A DNA stretch of 64,000 nt from Acidovorax radicis N35 (GCF_000204195.1 NZ_AFBG01000020.1:372001-436000); one strand, 5' to 3'. Shown: positions 38,560 through 48,009, counted from the first letter of the stretch. The notes: generated by a model from the sequence alone, not told the origin. Numbers and translations: made by a program.

Positions 38560-39404
38560 GGCAACCAATCATACGCAGCCGTGCGTTCGGGCAGTCCCCA
38601 GCTGGCGTCATAGATTGGCCCTTGAAAGTACAGCCCATCCGGTGAAAACGTCGGCGCCGCGGCGTCGCGTGACTTGGCGGCGAGCACTTCGGTGATCCAC
38701 CCAGGGGGCTGGTTGCCTTGGCCAATGGCAATCAGGCAGCCCATGATGTTGCGGATCATGTGGTGCAGGAAGGCGTTGGCCTCGAATTCGAAACGCCAGT
38801 AGCAGGGGCTCCAGCCCAGCTCCGGGTGGGGCGCGTTCAGGCCACGGCGGACAATATCGATGCGCTGCAGGGTCTTGATGGGGGATTTCGCCTGGCACGC
38901 CGACGCGCGGAATGAAGTGAAGTCATGTTCCCCCAGCAACTGGTCTGCAGCTTGCCGCATCGCATCGTGGTCCAGCGTGTGGTAAACCCAGCCCACACGG
39001 CCTGCATCCACACTGGGACGCACGGGCGATTGCAGCAGCACGTATGCGTAGCGCCGCGCTACGGCGCTGGCACGGGCGTGAAAATCATGCGGCACGGGCT
39101 GCGCCCATTGCACGGCGATATCGGCAGGAAGAAAGGTGTTGGTACCACGGACCCACGACGAGGGCGGGCGTTGGAGTGGCGTGTCGAAGTGCACCACCTG
39201 CATCAGTCCGTGCACCCCTGCGTCCGTGCGACCCGCGCACAAGGTGCTGACAGGGTGCGTGGCAAAGCGGCCCAGGGCCGCTTCGAGTTTGTCTTGAACC
39301 GTATTGCCAGACAGCTGGCTTTGCCAGCCGCTGTAGGTCTGTCCGTTGTAGCTGACACCCAGCGCCACCCGCGTCATGGGGTGGCCTGGGGGAAGGGGCT
39401 GCAT
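38556..39404 (-). CDS. truA: tRNA pseudouridine synthase A
   Basis: 282 residues. The catalytic Asp61 is in CAGRTDAGVHG; the N-terminal VALGVSYNGQTYSGWQSQ and FEANAFLHHMIRNIMG are TruA hallmarks. It makes pseudouridines 38-40 in the anticodon stem. The ATG at 39402-39404 overlaps the fimV stop (TAATG), and the gene's own stop overlaps trpF, so fimV-truA-trpF are tightly linked. An ATG at 39377 nine codons in is an alternative start. Confidence 0.95.
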   Translation of the reverse strand: MQPLPPGHPMTRVALGVSYNGQTYSGWQSQLSGNTVQDKLEAALGRFATHPVSTLCAGRTDAGVHGLMQVVHFDTPLQRPPSSWVRGTNTFLPADIAVQWAQPVPHDFHARASAVARRYAYVLLQSPVRPSVDAGRVGWVYHTLDHDAMRQAADQLLGEHDFTSFRASACQAKSPIKTLQRIDIVRRGLNAPHPELGWSPCYWRFEFEANAFLHHMIRNIMGCLIAIGQGNQPPGWITEVLAAKSRDAAAPTFSPDGLYFQGPIYDASWGLPERTAAYDWLP

Positions 39405-42118
39405 TAGCCCAGTTCAGCCAGCATGCGCTGGGCCCGGGTCTTGAGTGCCCCGCTGGACTCTGCCACCACCTCTTCAATCAGTGTGCGTGCGCCGTCGGTA
39501 TCGCCAATGGCGTTGAACTCTTCAGCCAGTGCCAGCTTGGTGGCCAGTGGATCATCCTGCGCTGCCGCCGAGCCATCGTCAACAAACTCTGGTGCTGGAG
39601 CAGGTGCCTTGGCGGCAGGGGCAGCCATGGGCTTGGATGGTGCGTTCAGATCGAGTGACAGTTCGCCCAGGTCAAATTCCATAGGGCCGGAATCCTTGGC
39701 ATCACCTGCCAGGGGTATGGGGCCAGAGGGTGCCATGCTCAGATCGTCTGCGCTCGGGAAGTCCAGGTTGGCCACGGGCGGAGGGGCCATGACCGGGCCG
39801 GGCGCAGTATCTTGACCGCCCCAGGCAGGGGCCGTTGCAGATGGCAGCTCTGGCAAATCCAACTCGGGCCGCAGTGTTTGCGGTTCGTCTGCATCGGTGG
39901 CGCGGCGGACTCCACCTGCAGCCGCAGCAGCGGCGGCCGCAGCGGCAAATCCGCCTGGAGGCGCAGGTGCCACTGAGGGAGCGTCGGTCAGTGCGTCGTC
40001 GGGCAGATCCAGGTCGAGGTCCAGATCAAGATCCGGGGGGAGTGCCGCCGAGGCTGCGGCGTTGCCTGCACCTGTGAAGGTGCTTGGGAAACCCCCTGGG
40101 GGCAGCGATGGGGATTCATCCTCGGCCATGCCGGGGCGGCCACCAGGCTGGTACAGCCGGTTATCAGGGTCCAGATCGCGGCCCAGTTCAGCAATGCGGT
40201 TCCAGTCCGGCCCTTCGCCCTGTGTCAGCTTGAATACATCTCCCGCCACGGCTTCCAGCGCCTTGCGGTCCTGGCGCTTGGCATAAATTTCGCCAAGCTT
40301 TACATGGACGGATACACGGGCTGGGTTGTGGCGGATGGCTTCCTTCAGGATTTCCTCGGCCTGCAGGTCGCGGCCGTAGGCCAGGTACACATCGGCTTCG
40401 GCCACCGGGTCCACATCGCCGCCCGCATCCAGCTGGCTGGGCGAGTAGGCCATGGACGAGCCGGTTGTCATTTCGCTGTTGGCGGTATCGACACGCTGTC
40501 CACCGCTGGCACCGAAGAACGAGTCGGGCTGGATGCGGCTTTCCAGGAACGAGCTGTCTACACCGCCGCTCTGGCGGCGACGCTGAACGACGCGGTACGC
40601 GCCGTACCCAAGCAACAGGGCCAGCAGGCCGCCACCAGCAAGGGGAAGTATCGGGTCGTCCATGAGGCCGGACAGGAAGCTCGGCTCTTCCACGGGGGCT
40701 GGAGCCGGTGCAGGCACTCGCACAGGGGCTGCGGGAGCCGACGCCACAGGAGCCGGTGCAGAGGCGGGCTCGGAAGCTGCTTCTGCGGGAACGGCGGCAT
40801 CTGCTACCGGAGCGCTGGCTGCGGTCACCGGGGCGGATGCCGGGGTTTCCGGCATGGCGGGTGCCGTGGGCGTGGCGGGGACAGCAGGGGCCTGCACGGC
40901 CACACCAGCAGGGGCGCTGGCGCTACCGGCCGCCGCAGGCGCGGCACTGCCAGCGGTCGCAGATGCCGCGCCCAGCTTGTTCAGGTCCGTGATGTTCTTG
41001 GACAGTTCCGCCATCCGCGTGGCCGCTTCGCCGGCTTGCTTGTCCTTGGCGAGTTGATCCTCGGCCGCTTTCTGGCCTTTGACAGAGCCTTTGGACAGCG
41101 TGAGCTTGTCGGGCGCGGTCGTCGCAGGCTTCTTGTCCTCTACTCGGGTCTGCACCGTGCCCGACGCGGAGCGCTCGGCGGCAGCCACGGCGGTGGTGGG
41201 GGCTGCGCCTGCCAGCTTGCGGCGGAACTCGTTGAAGTCCCGGGCCTGGGCGGCAAGAATCTGGCGAGCTTCTGGAGCTGGTGTCGCCTGCGCGGTGGCT
41301 TCGTCGGGCATCTGTAGCACTGCGCCAGCCTTGAGGCGGTTGACATTGCCCTGAATGAAGGCATCGGGGTTCGCTCGCATCATGGCGACCAGCATCTGAT
41401 CGAGAGAGACGCTGGCTGGGCGATAGGTGTTCGCAAGGCGGCCTGCCGTGTCACCAGCCTGCACCTTCACGCCGTCAGTGGGCGTGGCGCGGGGGGCTGC
41501 TGCCGGGCGTGGCGCTGGCTGGGTAGCAGGGGCTGCCGCAGTGGGAGATTCGCTGGCGCGCGGGGCGGCCGGGGCGCGCACTGCAGGCGTCTGCTGTGCC
41601 GCAGGTGCTGAGATCTGGGGGGACGCCGTCACACTCGGCGCAGCGCGGCGCAGTGCTGGCGGGTCAAACAGCATCGTGTAGCTGCGCACGATACGGCCCG
41701 AGCCCCAGTTGGCATCCAGCACCAGGTCCAGGAAGGGATCGTTCACCGGACGATCACTCGTCAGGCGCAGCACGGCGCTGCCATCGGGGCGCCGCTGTAG
41801 CTGGATCCGCAGGTTGTTGATCGTTGGCGTGTATTCCATTCCCTGGGCACGGAAAACTTCCGGGGTGGCCGTGGTGGCGCGCAGGGTGTCGGCTTCGGCC
41901 GGAGTGATCTGGGGCAAGTCGATTTCGGCGCGCAGAGGCTCGCCCAGGGCAGACTGCACGGTGATGCGACCCAGCGCCAGAGCGGAGGCATCGCCAGCGT
42001 AAAAGCCGACCGACGCTACGGCCGCAGCCGCCAGGACAGAAAATTTCCAACGATGCATGTTTGCCATCAACTGATTAGGTTTTTGTGCGGCTCGGTCGAG
42101 CGGTGCTTTTTTTCTCAT
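39404..42118 (-). CDS. fimV: FimV/HubP-like pole-organising protein
   Basis: About 904 residues from the ATG at 42118; a shorter start (MHRWKF at 42058) gives a cleaner signal peptide with ASALA cleavage, and no start has a good ribosome site. Order: signal region, FimV N-domain (LGRITVQSALGEPLRAEID), a LysM-like domain with VKVQAGDTAGRLANTYRP, long Ala/Pro/Thr-rich stretch, one membrane helix (ILPLAGGGLLALLLGYGAY), then a cytoplasmic acidic part with a TPR-like segment (AEADVYLAYGRDLQAEEI) and the FimV C-terminal domain ending LKTRAQRMLAELG. FimV organises type IV pili and polar proteins. An Asp-Leu hexanucleotide repeat lies at about 40005-40035. Confidence 0.9.
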   Translation of the reverse strand: MRKKAPLDRAAQKPNQLMANMHRWKFSVLAAAAVASVGFYAGDASALALGRITVQSALGEPLRAEIDLPQITPAEADTLRATTATPEVFRAQGMEYTPTINNLRIQLQRRPDGSAVLRLTSDRPVNDPFLDLVLDANWGSGRIVRSYTMLFDPPALRRAAPSVTASPQISAPAAQQTPAVRAPAAPRASESPTAAAPATQPAPRPAAAPRATPTDGVKVQAGDTAGRLANTYRPASVSLDQMLVAMMRANPDAFIQGNVNRLKAGAVLQMPDEATAQATPAPEARQILAAQARDFNEFRRKLAGAAPTTAVAAAERSASGTVQTRVEDKKPATTAPDKLTLSKGSVKGQKAAEDQLAKDKQAGEAATRMAELSKNITDLNKLGAASATAGSAAPAAAGSASAPAGVAVQAPAVPATPTAPAMPETPASAPVTAASAPVADAAVPAEAASEPASAPAPVASAPAAPVRVPAPAPAPVEEPSFLSGLMDDPILPLAGGGLLALLLGYGAYRVVQRRRQSGGVDSSFLESRIQPDSFFGASGGQRVDTANSEMTTGSSMAYSPSQLDAGGDVDPVAEADVYLAYGRDLQAEEILKEAIRHNPARVSVHVKLGEIYAKRQDRKALEAVAGDVFKLTQGEGPDWNRIAELGRDLDPDNRLYQPGGRPGMAEDESPSLPPGGFPSTFTGAGNAAASAALPPDLDLDLDLDLPDDALTDAPSVAPAPPGGFAAAAAAAAAAGGVRRATDADEPQTLRPELDLPELPSATAPAWGGQDTAPGPVMAPPPVANLDFPSADDLSMAPSGPIPLAGDAKDSGPMEFDLGELSLDLNAPSKPMAAPAAKAPAPAPEFVDDGSAAAQDDPLATKLALAEEFNAIGDTDGARTLIEEVVAESSGALKTRAQRMLAELG
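40005..40035 (-). repeat. In-frame hexanucleotide repeat in fimV (Asp-Leu)
   Basis: Five consecutive Asp-Leu dipeptides are encoded by near-identical six-base units (GATCTT/GATCTG/GACCTC/GACCTG forms). A gain or loss of units would keep the frame and change the length of the cytoplasmic linker. Confidence 0.6.
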
Positions 42119-42295
42119 GGTCTGGTCCCGCCCCGGCGCGTGAAAATATGTAAAAAGCACCATAGCATCAATGTTTTGCACTGACAAGCTGAGGTGGCTC
42201 CGAAGCTTTGTGTGGGGTCGAGTCGCACCAATTTGGGGCATTCAAATGTTGCCAATTGCCAACGTGGCGTAACGGAGTGTGTCATGGTGCTGGGC

Positions 42296-42335
42296 GCAAA
42301 AAAGCGCGCACAACGGGGGCTGTGCGCGCTTTTTG
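42296..42335 (-). terminator. Rho-independent terminator after asd
   Basis: AAAAAGCGCGCACA pairs with TGTGCGCGCTTTTT around a GGGGGC-containing loop; on the minus strand it follows asd by about 15 bases and has a T-run. It separates asd from fimV and contains T/A tracts on both sides, so it may work in both directions. Confidence 0.88.
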
Positions 42336-42347
42336 GAGGATGCCGGC

Positions 42348-43478
42348 TTAAGCGTCGAGCAAGATGCGCAGCATGCGGCGCAGGGGCTCGGCAGCCCCCC
42401 AGAGCAACTGGTCGCCGATCGTGAATGCGCCTACATACTCCGGGCCCATCGCCAGCTTGCGGATGCGGCCCACGGGGATGGTCATTGTGCCGGTCACCGC
42501 CACGGGGGTCAGATCCTTGATGGTGGCTTCCCGCGTGTTGGGCACAACCTGCACCCATTCGTTGTCAGCGGCGATCATGGCTTCCAGGTCGGCCAGGGGT
42601 ACATCCTTCTTCAACTTGAAGGTCAGCGCCTGGCTGTGGCAGCGCATGGCGCCCACACGGACGCAGAAGCCGTCCACCGGCACGGCCGGGGCACTGAAGC
42701 CCTCACCCTGTCCGAGGATCTTGTTGGTCTCGGCCATGCCCTTCCATTCTTCCTTGGACATGCCGTTGCCCAGGTCCTTGTCGATCCAGGGGATCAGGCT
42801 GCCGCCCAGCGGCACGCCGAAGTTGGTGGTTTCAGCGCTGGTCAGGGCACGCTGCTTGGCGATGACCTTGCGGTCGATTTCGAGGATGGCGCTCTTGGGG
42901 TCATCGAGCAGGGACTTCACTTCGGCGTTCAGCGTGCCGTACTGCGTGAGCAGTTCGCGCATGTGCTGCGCGCCGCCACCCGAGGCTGCCTGGTAGGTCT
43001 GGGTGCTCATCCATTCCACGAGACCTGCCTTGTACAGAGCGCCCACGCCCATCAGCATGCAGCTCACGGTGCAATTGCCACCGATCCAGTTCTTGCCGCC
43101 GTTGGCCAGGGCATTCTTGATGACCGGCATGTTGACGGGATCAAGAATGATCACGGCGTCCTTGTCCATGCGCAGGGTGGATGCGGCGTCGATCCAGTGG
43201 CCATTCCAGCCCGCTGCGCGCAGCTTGGGGAACACTTCGGAGGTGTAGTCGCCGCCCTGGGCGGTGATGATGATGTCGCAGCGCTTGAGGGCCTCGATGT
43301 TGAACGCGTCCTGCAGCGCAGTCTCGTTCTTCGCTTGGGCAGGGGCCTTGCCGCCTGCATTCGAGGTGGAGAAGAACACGGGTTCGATCAGATCGAAGTC
43401 CTTCTCTTGTTCCATGCGGTCCATCAGGACCGAGCCAACCATGCCGCGCCAGCCGACCAACCCTACCAACTTGCTCAT
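42348..43478 (-). CDS. asd: Aspartate-semialdehyde dehydrogenase
   Basis: 376 residues, the Gram-negative type. [14 protein letters not shown] binds NADP; the catalytic Cys136 is in [25 protein letters not shown] holds the active-site His region. It reduces aspartyl phosphate to aspartate semialdehyde, the branch point to lysine/diaminopimelate, threonine, isoleucine and methionine. It is followed by a strong terminator. Its 200-base upstream region carries a short reading frame ending in Thr-Ile-Lys codons, discussed separately. Confidence 0.97.
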   Translation of the reverse strand: MSKLVGLVGWRGMVGSVLMDRMEQEKDFDLIEPVFFSTSNAGGKAPAQAKNETALQDAFNIEALKRCDIIITAQGGDYTSEVFPKLRAAGWNGHWIDAASTLRMDKDAVIILDPVNMPVIKNALANGGKNWIGGNCTVSCMLMGVGALYKAGLVEWMSTQTYQAASGGGAQHMRELLTQYGTLNAEVKSLLDDPKSAILEIDRKVIAKQRALTSAETTNFGVPLGGSLIPWIDKDLGNGMSKEEWKGMAETNKILGQGEGFSAPAVPVDGFCVRVGAMRCHSQALTFKLKKDVPLADLEAMIAADNEWVQVVPNTREATIKDLTPVAVTGTMTIPVGRIRKLAMGPEYVGAFTIGDQLLWGAAEPLRRMLRILLDA

Positions 43479-43570
43479 TTCAACGCCCTTTCTAAGTAAG
43501 AAACAGTGCCAGACCGGACTGCTCGCCTGGCTCGTCTGGCCAGGGAGGGCGCACGACGAACCAGGCTGAG
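43479..43570 (-). promoter_or_regulatory. asd leader with alternative hairpins
   Basis: Downstream of the short leader frame the minus strand can form GGCTG/CAGCC over the leader stop codon, then either CCTGGC/GCCAGG (43526-43531 with 43539-43544) or CCAGAC/GTCTGG (43534-43539 with 43509-43514). The last two share bases 43534-43539 and exclude each other. The second is followed by a T-rich CACTGTTTCTTACTT. AAAGGGCG serves asd as ribosome site. Confidence 0.35.
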
Positions 43571-43672
43571 TCAGCCCTTAATGGTCGTGATTTTGGTGAT
43601 GGTTGCGCGCGCAGCGACACCGGCCAGGGCGGCGGGTGCAATGTTCAGGGCGAACGTGTGGGCGGCAAACAT
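43571..43672 (-). CDS. Candidate leader peptide upstream of asd (33 residues)
   Basis: The minus strand reads ATG at 43672 to TGA at 43571. The peptide begins [18 protein letters not shown] and ends [11 protein letters not shown], i.e. nine of the last ten residues before the final Gly are Thr, Ile or Lys, with codons ACC ATC ACC AAA ATC ACG ACC ATT AAG. Thr and Ile are end products that require Asd, as is Lys. This is the layout of thrL/ilvL-type attenuation peptides. A TACAAT box eight bases upstream would start a nearly leaderless message. No ribosome site is visible. Existence of the peptide is inferred, not shown. Confidence 0.35.
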   Translation of the reverse strand: MFAAHTFALNIAPAALAGVAARATITKITTIKG

Positions 43673-43680
43673 AGGCGGGG

Positions 43681-43686
43681 ATTGTA
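43681..43686 (-). promoter_or_regulatory. Possible asd promoter (-10 TACAAT)
   Basis: TACAAT on the minus strand, eight bases before the ATG of the candidate leader frame and 200 bases before asd. No good -35 at 16-18 bases. It is the best promoter-like hexamer in the 380-base gap between asd and the divergent DapB-like gene. Confidence 0.35.
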
Positions 43687-43858
43687 GCGGATGTGGGCTT
43701 TGGGCTCTGTGCTGTTGCTCCAACAGCGTCTCTGTGGAGCGACCGGCGGGATAGACGGTAGAAAAAGCCAATGACTTCGTGGGGAGCCTCCGCTTGGGGT
43801 CTGCATCGCACTACAGTCCTGCCTATCGTTTTGTCTGTGATTCATCGAGAGTAGAAAA
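43687..43858. other. Intergenic region between asd leader and DapB-like gene
   Basis: No gene, repeat or terminator seen. It should hold the promoter of the divergent DapB-like gene; the short sequence GAGAGTAGAAAA just before the ATG is the only ribosome-site-like element. Confidence 0.4.
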
Positions 43859-44533
43859 ATGCAAGTCATCGTTGTGGGGTCCGGCAAGCTGGCCAGGGAG
43901 CTTCTGGGCGCGCTGCCCTCTGGGGACGCTGGCGAGGTTGTGCCCTGGGCCGCCGAGGGGCTGCCTGCAGAAAAATCGGTGGTGGTGCACGCTGGCTCGG
44001 GCCGGGAGCTGCAAGCCGTGAGCGCGTTCTGCGCATCCACGCAATCTCCGCTGGTGGAGCTGTCCACGGGGTCAGCGCTGGAACACACTGCCGTGGGTTT
44101 TCCGGTCATCCTGTGTCCGAACACCAACCTCCTCATGCTCAAGTTCATGGCCATGCTGGAGCGCAGCGGGCATCTGTTTCGCGGCTACCGCATCGGGCTT
44201 ACCGAATCCCACCAGGCGCAGAAGTCCTCCGTGCCGGGCACGGCGGTCAGCATGGCGCAGGCGCTGGGCCTCACTCCGGCTGAAATCCGGTCCGTGCGCG
44301 ATCCGGAGGTTCAACGGGGCGAGTTGCAAATCCCCCAAGAGCATCTTGCCCGCCACGCGTACCACCAGATGTTGATGGAGGATGGCGCTTGCAGCGTGAA
44401 GCTGGAAACCCGTGTCTATGGCGATGCGCCGTATGCGGCGGGTGTGGCCCACATTGTGGCGGCCGTCCGTGAGCGGCCGCTGGAGAACCGGCGTTACTCC
44501 ATCATGGAGTTCATCGACAACGCCTGGCTGTAG
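43859..44533 (+). CDS. DapB-like (dihydrodipicolinate reductase-related) protein
   Basis: 224 residues, shorter than DapB (about 270). The N-terminal VIVVGSGKLARELLGAL is a Rossmann strand-loop-helix; CPNTNLLMLKFMAML and SHQAQKSSVPGTA correspond to the DapB APNxS and HHxxKxDAPSGTA motifs with His and Lys conserved but the DAP triplet changed to SSV. The C-terminal segment GVAHIVAAVRERPLENRRYSIMEFI resembles the DapB end. DapB makes tetrahydrodipicolinate for lysine and peptidoglycan. Its location divergent from asd supports a link with that pathway, but it may be a paralogue. Confidence 0.65.
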   Translation: MQVIVVGSGKLARELLGALPSGDAGEVVPWAAEGLPAEKSVVVHAGSGRELQAVSAFCASTQSPLVELSTGSALEHTAVGFPVILCPNTNLLMLKFMAMLERSGHLFRGYRIGLTESHQAQKSSVPGTAVSMAQALGLTPAEIRSVRDPEVQRGELQIPQEHLARHAYHQMLMEDGACSVKLETRVYGDAPYAAGVAHIVAAVRERPLENRRYSIMEFIDNAWL

Positions 44534-44553
44534 GCGGTACGCGGGCTCAACAA

Positions 44554-44587
44554 CGAAAAAAGCGCCGGAAGACCGGCGCTTTTTCGT
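44554..44587. terminator. Bidirectional terminator between DapB-like gene and leuB
   Basis: CGAAAAAAGCGCCGG pairs with CCGGCGCTTTTTCG around an AAGA loop. A and T runs on both sides serve the convergent DapB-like and leuB genes. Confidence 0.92.
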
Positions 44588-44606
44588 GACCGCTGAGCGG
44601 TTGGGT

Positions 44607-45680
44607 TCAGGCGGCCAGCGCCTTGACCACGGCATCCCCCATCTGCGCCGTGCCCACCTTGGTGGTGCCTTCGCTGTAGATGTCGGGGGTGCGCAGGCCC
44701 TGGGCCAGCACCTTTTGCACGGCGGCTTCGATGCGCTGGGCGGCGGCTTCCTGGTTCAGGCTGAAGCGCAGCATCATCGCGGCCGAGAGGATGGTGGCCA
44801 GGGGGTTGGCCACGCCCTTGCCGGCGATGTCGGGGGCGCTGCCGTGGCTGGGTTCGTACAGGCCCTGGTTGCTGCTGTTCAGGCTGGCCGAGGGCAGCAT
44901 GCCGATGGAGCCCGTCAGCATGGAGGCTTCGTCCGACAGGATGTCGCCAAACATGTTGCCGGTCACCACCACGTCAAACGCCTTGGGCGCCTTGACCAGT
45001 TGCATGGCGGCGTTGTCCACGTACATGTGCTGCAGCTCGACGTCGGGGTATTCCTTGTGCACGTCGGTGACCACGTCCTTCCAGAACTGGAAGGTTTCGA
45101 GCACGTTGGCCTTGTCCACGCTGGTGACCTTCTTGTTGCGTTTGCGGGCGGCCTGGAAGGCGACGTGGGCGATGCGCTCGATCTCGGGGCGGCTGTAGCG
45201 CATGGTGTCGAAGGCCTCCTCGGCACCGGGGAAGTGGCCATCGGTGGCCACGCGGCGGCCGCGCGGCTGGCCAAAGTAGATGTCGCCGGTCAGCTCGCGG
45301 ATGATGAGGATGTCGAGGCCCGCGATCAGCTCGGGCTTGAGGCTCGACGCACCCACCAGTTGCTCGTAGCAGATGGCGGGGCGGAAGTTGGCGAACAGGC
45401 CCAGGTTCTTGCGCAGGCCCAGGATGGCCTGCTCGGGGCGCAGGGGGCGGTCGAGCGTGTCGTATTTCCAGTCGCCCACGGCGCCGAACAGGATGGCGTC
45501 GGCTTCCTTGGCGAGCTTGAGCGTGGACTCGGGCAGCGGGTGGCCGTGGGCGTCGTACGCCACGCCGCCCACCAGGGCGGATTCCATCTCGAACGGGAGT
45601 TCCAGGGCCTCCAGAACCTTCACGGCTTCAGAGACGATTTCGGTGCCAATGCCGTCACCCGGCAGAACTGCGATTTTCAT
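44607..45680 (-). CDS. leuB: 3-isopropylmalate dehydrogenase
   Basis: 357 residues. [20 protein letters not shown] is the N-terminal signature; [25 protein letters not shown] contains the metal-binding Asp residues. It oxidises and decarboxylates 3-isopropylmalate in leucine synthesis. It is the last gene of the leuC-ecn-leuD-leuB operon; the 89-base gap from leuD holds a family A repeat. Confidence 0.97.
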   Translation of the reverse strand: MKIAVLPGDGIGTEIVSEAVKVLEALELPFEMESALVGGVAYDAHGHPLPESTLKLAKEADAILFGAVGDWKYDTLDRPLRPEQAILGLRKNLGLFANFRPAICYEQLVGASSLKPELIAGLDILIIRELTGDIYFGQPRGRRVATDGHFPGAEEAFDTMRYSRPEIERIAHVAFQAARKRNKKVTSVDKANVLETFQFWKDVVTDVHKEYPDVELQHMYVDNAAMQLVKAPKAFDVVVTGNMFGDILSDEASMLTGSIGMLPSASLNSSNQGLYEPSHGSAPDIAGKGVANPLATILSAAMMLRFSLNQEAAAQRIEAAVQKVLAQGLRTPDIYSEGTTKVGTAQMGDAVVKALAA

Positions 45681-45699
45681 TGAATTTGCTTTGTTTTTG

Positions 45700-45752
45700 A
45701 TAGCTGTTTACGCTTATGGATAAAGCGTTAGATGCCAATTTGACTGATATTT
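45700..45752 (+). repeat. Dispersed palindromic repeat (family A, copy 5)
   Basis: ATAGCTGTTTACGCTTATG, GATAAAGCGTTAGATG and tail CCAATTTGACTGATATTTT. The two arm changes (ACGC/GCGT) are compensatory, so the hairpin is kept. Located between leuD and leuB, on the strand opposite to the genes. Confidence 0.78.
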
Positions 45753-45769
45753 TGGATGCCCACGCCGTC

Positions 45770-46420
45770 TCACGACACCATGGTGTGCGCCAGCCAGGGC
45801 TTGGTGGCCAGCCGCTGGGCTTCAAAGGCCTTGATCTTGTCGGACTGGCGCAGGGTCAGGCCGATGTCGTCAAAGCCGTTGAGCAGGCAGTATTTGCGGA
45901 AGGCCTGCACCTCGAACGGAATCTCTTGGCCCTGCGGACGCACGATGACCTGGCGCTCCAGGTCGATGGTGAGCTGGTAGCCGGGGAATGCGTGCACTTC
46001 GTCAAACAGCTGGGCCACGGTGGCCTCGGGCAGTACGATGGGCAACAGGCCGTTCTTGAAGCAGTTGTTGAAGAAAATGTCGGCAAAGCTCGGCGCGATC
46101 ACCGCGCGAAAGCCGTACTGGTCCAGCGCCCAGGGCGCGTGTTCGCGGCTGGAGCCACAGCCGAAGTTCTTGCGCGCCAGCAGCACGGAGGCGCCTGCAT
46201 AGCGCGGCTGGTTCAGCACAAAGTCGGGGTTGGGCTTGCGGCTGGCGGGGTCTTGGCCGGGTTCGCCGTGGTCCAGGTAACGCCACTCGTCAAACAGGTT
46301 CACGCCAAAGCCGGTCTTCTTGATCGACTTGAGGAATTGCTTGGGGATGATCGCGTCGGTATCGACGTTCTCGCGGTCCATCGGGGCCACAAGGCCCTTG
46401 AGCAAGGTGAATTTCTGCAT
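45770..46420 (-). CDS. leuD: 3-isopropylmalate dehydratase small subunit
   Basis: 216 residues. [35 protein letters not shown] and [16 protein letters not shown] are LeuD signatures. With LeuC it isomerises 2-isopropylmalate to 3-isopropylmalate. It follows a 41-codon entericidin-type gene by eight bases. Confidence 0.97.
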   Translation of the reverse strand: MQKFTLLKGLVAPMDRENVDTDAIIPKQFLKSIKKTGFGVNLFDEWRYLDHGEPGQDPASRKPNPDFVLNQPRYAGASVLLARKNFGCGSSREHAPWALDQYGFRAVIAPSFADIFFNNCFKNGLLPIVLPEATVAQLFDEVHAFPGYQLTIDLERQVIVRPQGQEIPFEVQAFRKYCLLNGFDDIGLTLRQSDKIKAFEAQRLATKPWLAHTMVS

Positions 46421-46428
46421 GGCGTTCT

Positions 46429-46554
46429 TTATTTTGCGGCGCGTTCAAGGGCGCCACCGGCGCGCTGTACGTCCTGGCCCACGCCCTTGACGGTGTTGCA
46501 GCCGGCCAGCACGAAGGTGATGGCGAGCACGATGAGGGTTGCGGTCTTTTTCAT
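46429..46554 (-). CDS. Entericidin EcnA/B-family small lipoprotein
   Basis: 41 residues, too short for most gene finders. [20 protein letters not shown] is a lipoprotein signal with LAGC lipobox, followed by [20 protein letters not shown], the entericidin consensus (GxGxDxxxxGxxLExAA). Entericidins are small cell-envelope lipoproteins of a toxin/antidote pair in E. coli. It lies between leuC and leuD with 12 and 8 bases on either side, so it is co-transcribed with leucine genes. Role here unknown. Confidence 0.9.
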   Translation of the reverse strand: MKKTATLIVLAITFVLAGCNTVKGVGQDVQRAGGALERAAK

Positions 46555-46566
46555 GACAGGGCTCCT

Positions 46567-47988
46567 TCAGGCAAATTGACGAATGTCCACAAAGTGGCCG
46601 TGCACGGCAGCGGCTGCTGCCATGGCGGGGCTCACCAGATGGGTCCGGCCACCAGCGCCCTGGCGGCCTTCGAAGTTGCGGTTGCTGGTGCTGGCGCAGC
46701 GCTCGCCGGGCTCCAGGCGGTCGGCATTCATGGCCAGGCACATGGAGCAGCCGGGTTCGCGCCACTCAAAGCCCGCGGCCACAAAAATCTTGTCCAGGCC
46801 TTCGCGCTCGGCCTGTTCCTTGACCAGGCCCGAGCCGGGCACCACCATGGCCAGCTTGACATTGCTGGCCACCTTGCGGCCCAGGTTCTTCACCACGGCG
46901 GCGGCTTCACGCATGTCTTCGATGCGGCTGTTGGTGCAACTGCCGATGAACACCTTGTCGATGGTGATGTCGTTGATGGCCTTGCCGGGCGTGAGGCCCA
47001 TGTAGGTCAAGGCGCGCTCGATGGCGCCGCGCTTGTTGGCGTCCTTTTCCTTGTCTGGGTCGGGCACGCGGGCGTCGATGCCCAGCACCATTTCGGGCGA
47101 GGTGCCCCAGGTCACTTGTGGCTGGATGTCGGCGGCGTCGAGCTTGACGACGGTGTCAAACTTCGCATCGGCATCCGAATGCAAGGTCTTCCAGTACGCC
47201 ACGGCCTGGTCCCATTCCACGCCCGTGGGCGACAGGGGACGGCCCTTGACGTATTCAATGGTCTTATCGTCCACAGCCACCAGACCCGCGCGAGCACCAC
47301 CTTCGATGGCCATGTTGCACACGGTCATGCGGCCTTCCATGCTCATGGCGCGGAAGACGGAGCCTGCAAATTCAATGGTGTAGCCCGTGCCACCGGCCGT
47401 GCCGATCTTGCCGATGATGGCCAGCACCACGTCCTTGGGGGTCACGCCTTTGGCCAGCGTGCCGTCCACCTGTACCAGCATGTTCTTGGCCTTCTTGGCC
47501 AGCAGGGTTTGCGTGGCCATCACGTGCTCGACCTCGCTGGTGCCGATGCCGTGCGCCAGCGCGCCAAACGCGCCGTGCGTGCTGGTGTGGCTGTCGCCGC
47601 AAACCACCGTCATGCCGGGCAGGGTGGCGCCGTTTTCGGGGCCAATCACATGCACGATGCCCTGGCGTTTGTGCATGAACGGGAAGAATGCCGCAGGCGA
47701 GATCTGCGCCATGTTGTCGTTCAGCGTGGTGATCTGTTCCTTGCTGATCGGGTCGGTGATGCCGTCGTAGCCGTTTTCCCAGCCCGTGGTGGGTGTGTTG
47801 TGGTCGGCGGTGGCCACGATGGAGCTCATGCGCCAGACCTTGCGGCCCGCCTCGCGCAGCCCTTCAAAGGCCTGGGGGCTGGTCACCTCGTGCACCAGAT
47901 GGCGGTCGATGTAGAGGATGGACGTGCCGTCCTCTTCGGTGTGGACGACATGCTCGTCCCAGATCTTGTCGTACAGGGTGCGTCCCAT
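46567..47988 (-). CDS. leuC: 3-isopropylmalate dehydratase large subunit
   Basis: 473 residues. The [4Fe-4S] cysteines are in [11 protein letters not shown] and [23 protein letters not shown] is the substrate-binding motif. It is an aconitase-family enzyme of leucine synthesis working with LeuD. It starts 21 bases after the stop of a LysR gene on the same strand. Confidence 0.97.
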   Translation of the reverse strand: MGRTLYDKIWDEHVVHTEEDGTSILYIDRHLVHEVTSPQAFEGLREAGRKVWRMSSIVATADHNTPTTGWENGYDGITDPISKEQITTLNDNMAQISPAAFFPFMHKRQGIVHVIGPENGATLPGMTVVCGDSHTSTHGAFGALAHGIGTSEVEHVMATQTLLAKKAKNMLVQVDGTLAKGVTPKDVVLAIIGKIGTAGGTGYTIEFAGSVFRAMSMEGRMTVCNMAIEGGARAGLVAVDDKTIEYVKGRPLSPTGVEWDQAVAYWKTLHSDADAKFDTVVKLDAADIQPQVTWGTSPEMVLGIDARVPDPDKEKDANKRGAIERALTYMGLTPGKAINDITIDKVFIGSCTNSRIEDMREAAAVVKNLGRKVASNVKLAMVVPGSGLVKEQAEREGLDKIFVAAGFEWREPGCSMCLAMNADRLEPGERCASTSNRNFEGRQGAGGRTHLVSPAMAAAAAVHGHFVDIRQFA

Positions 47989-48009
47989 GGCGTGGCTTTC
48001 TTTCTGCTT

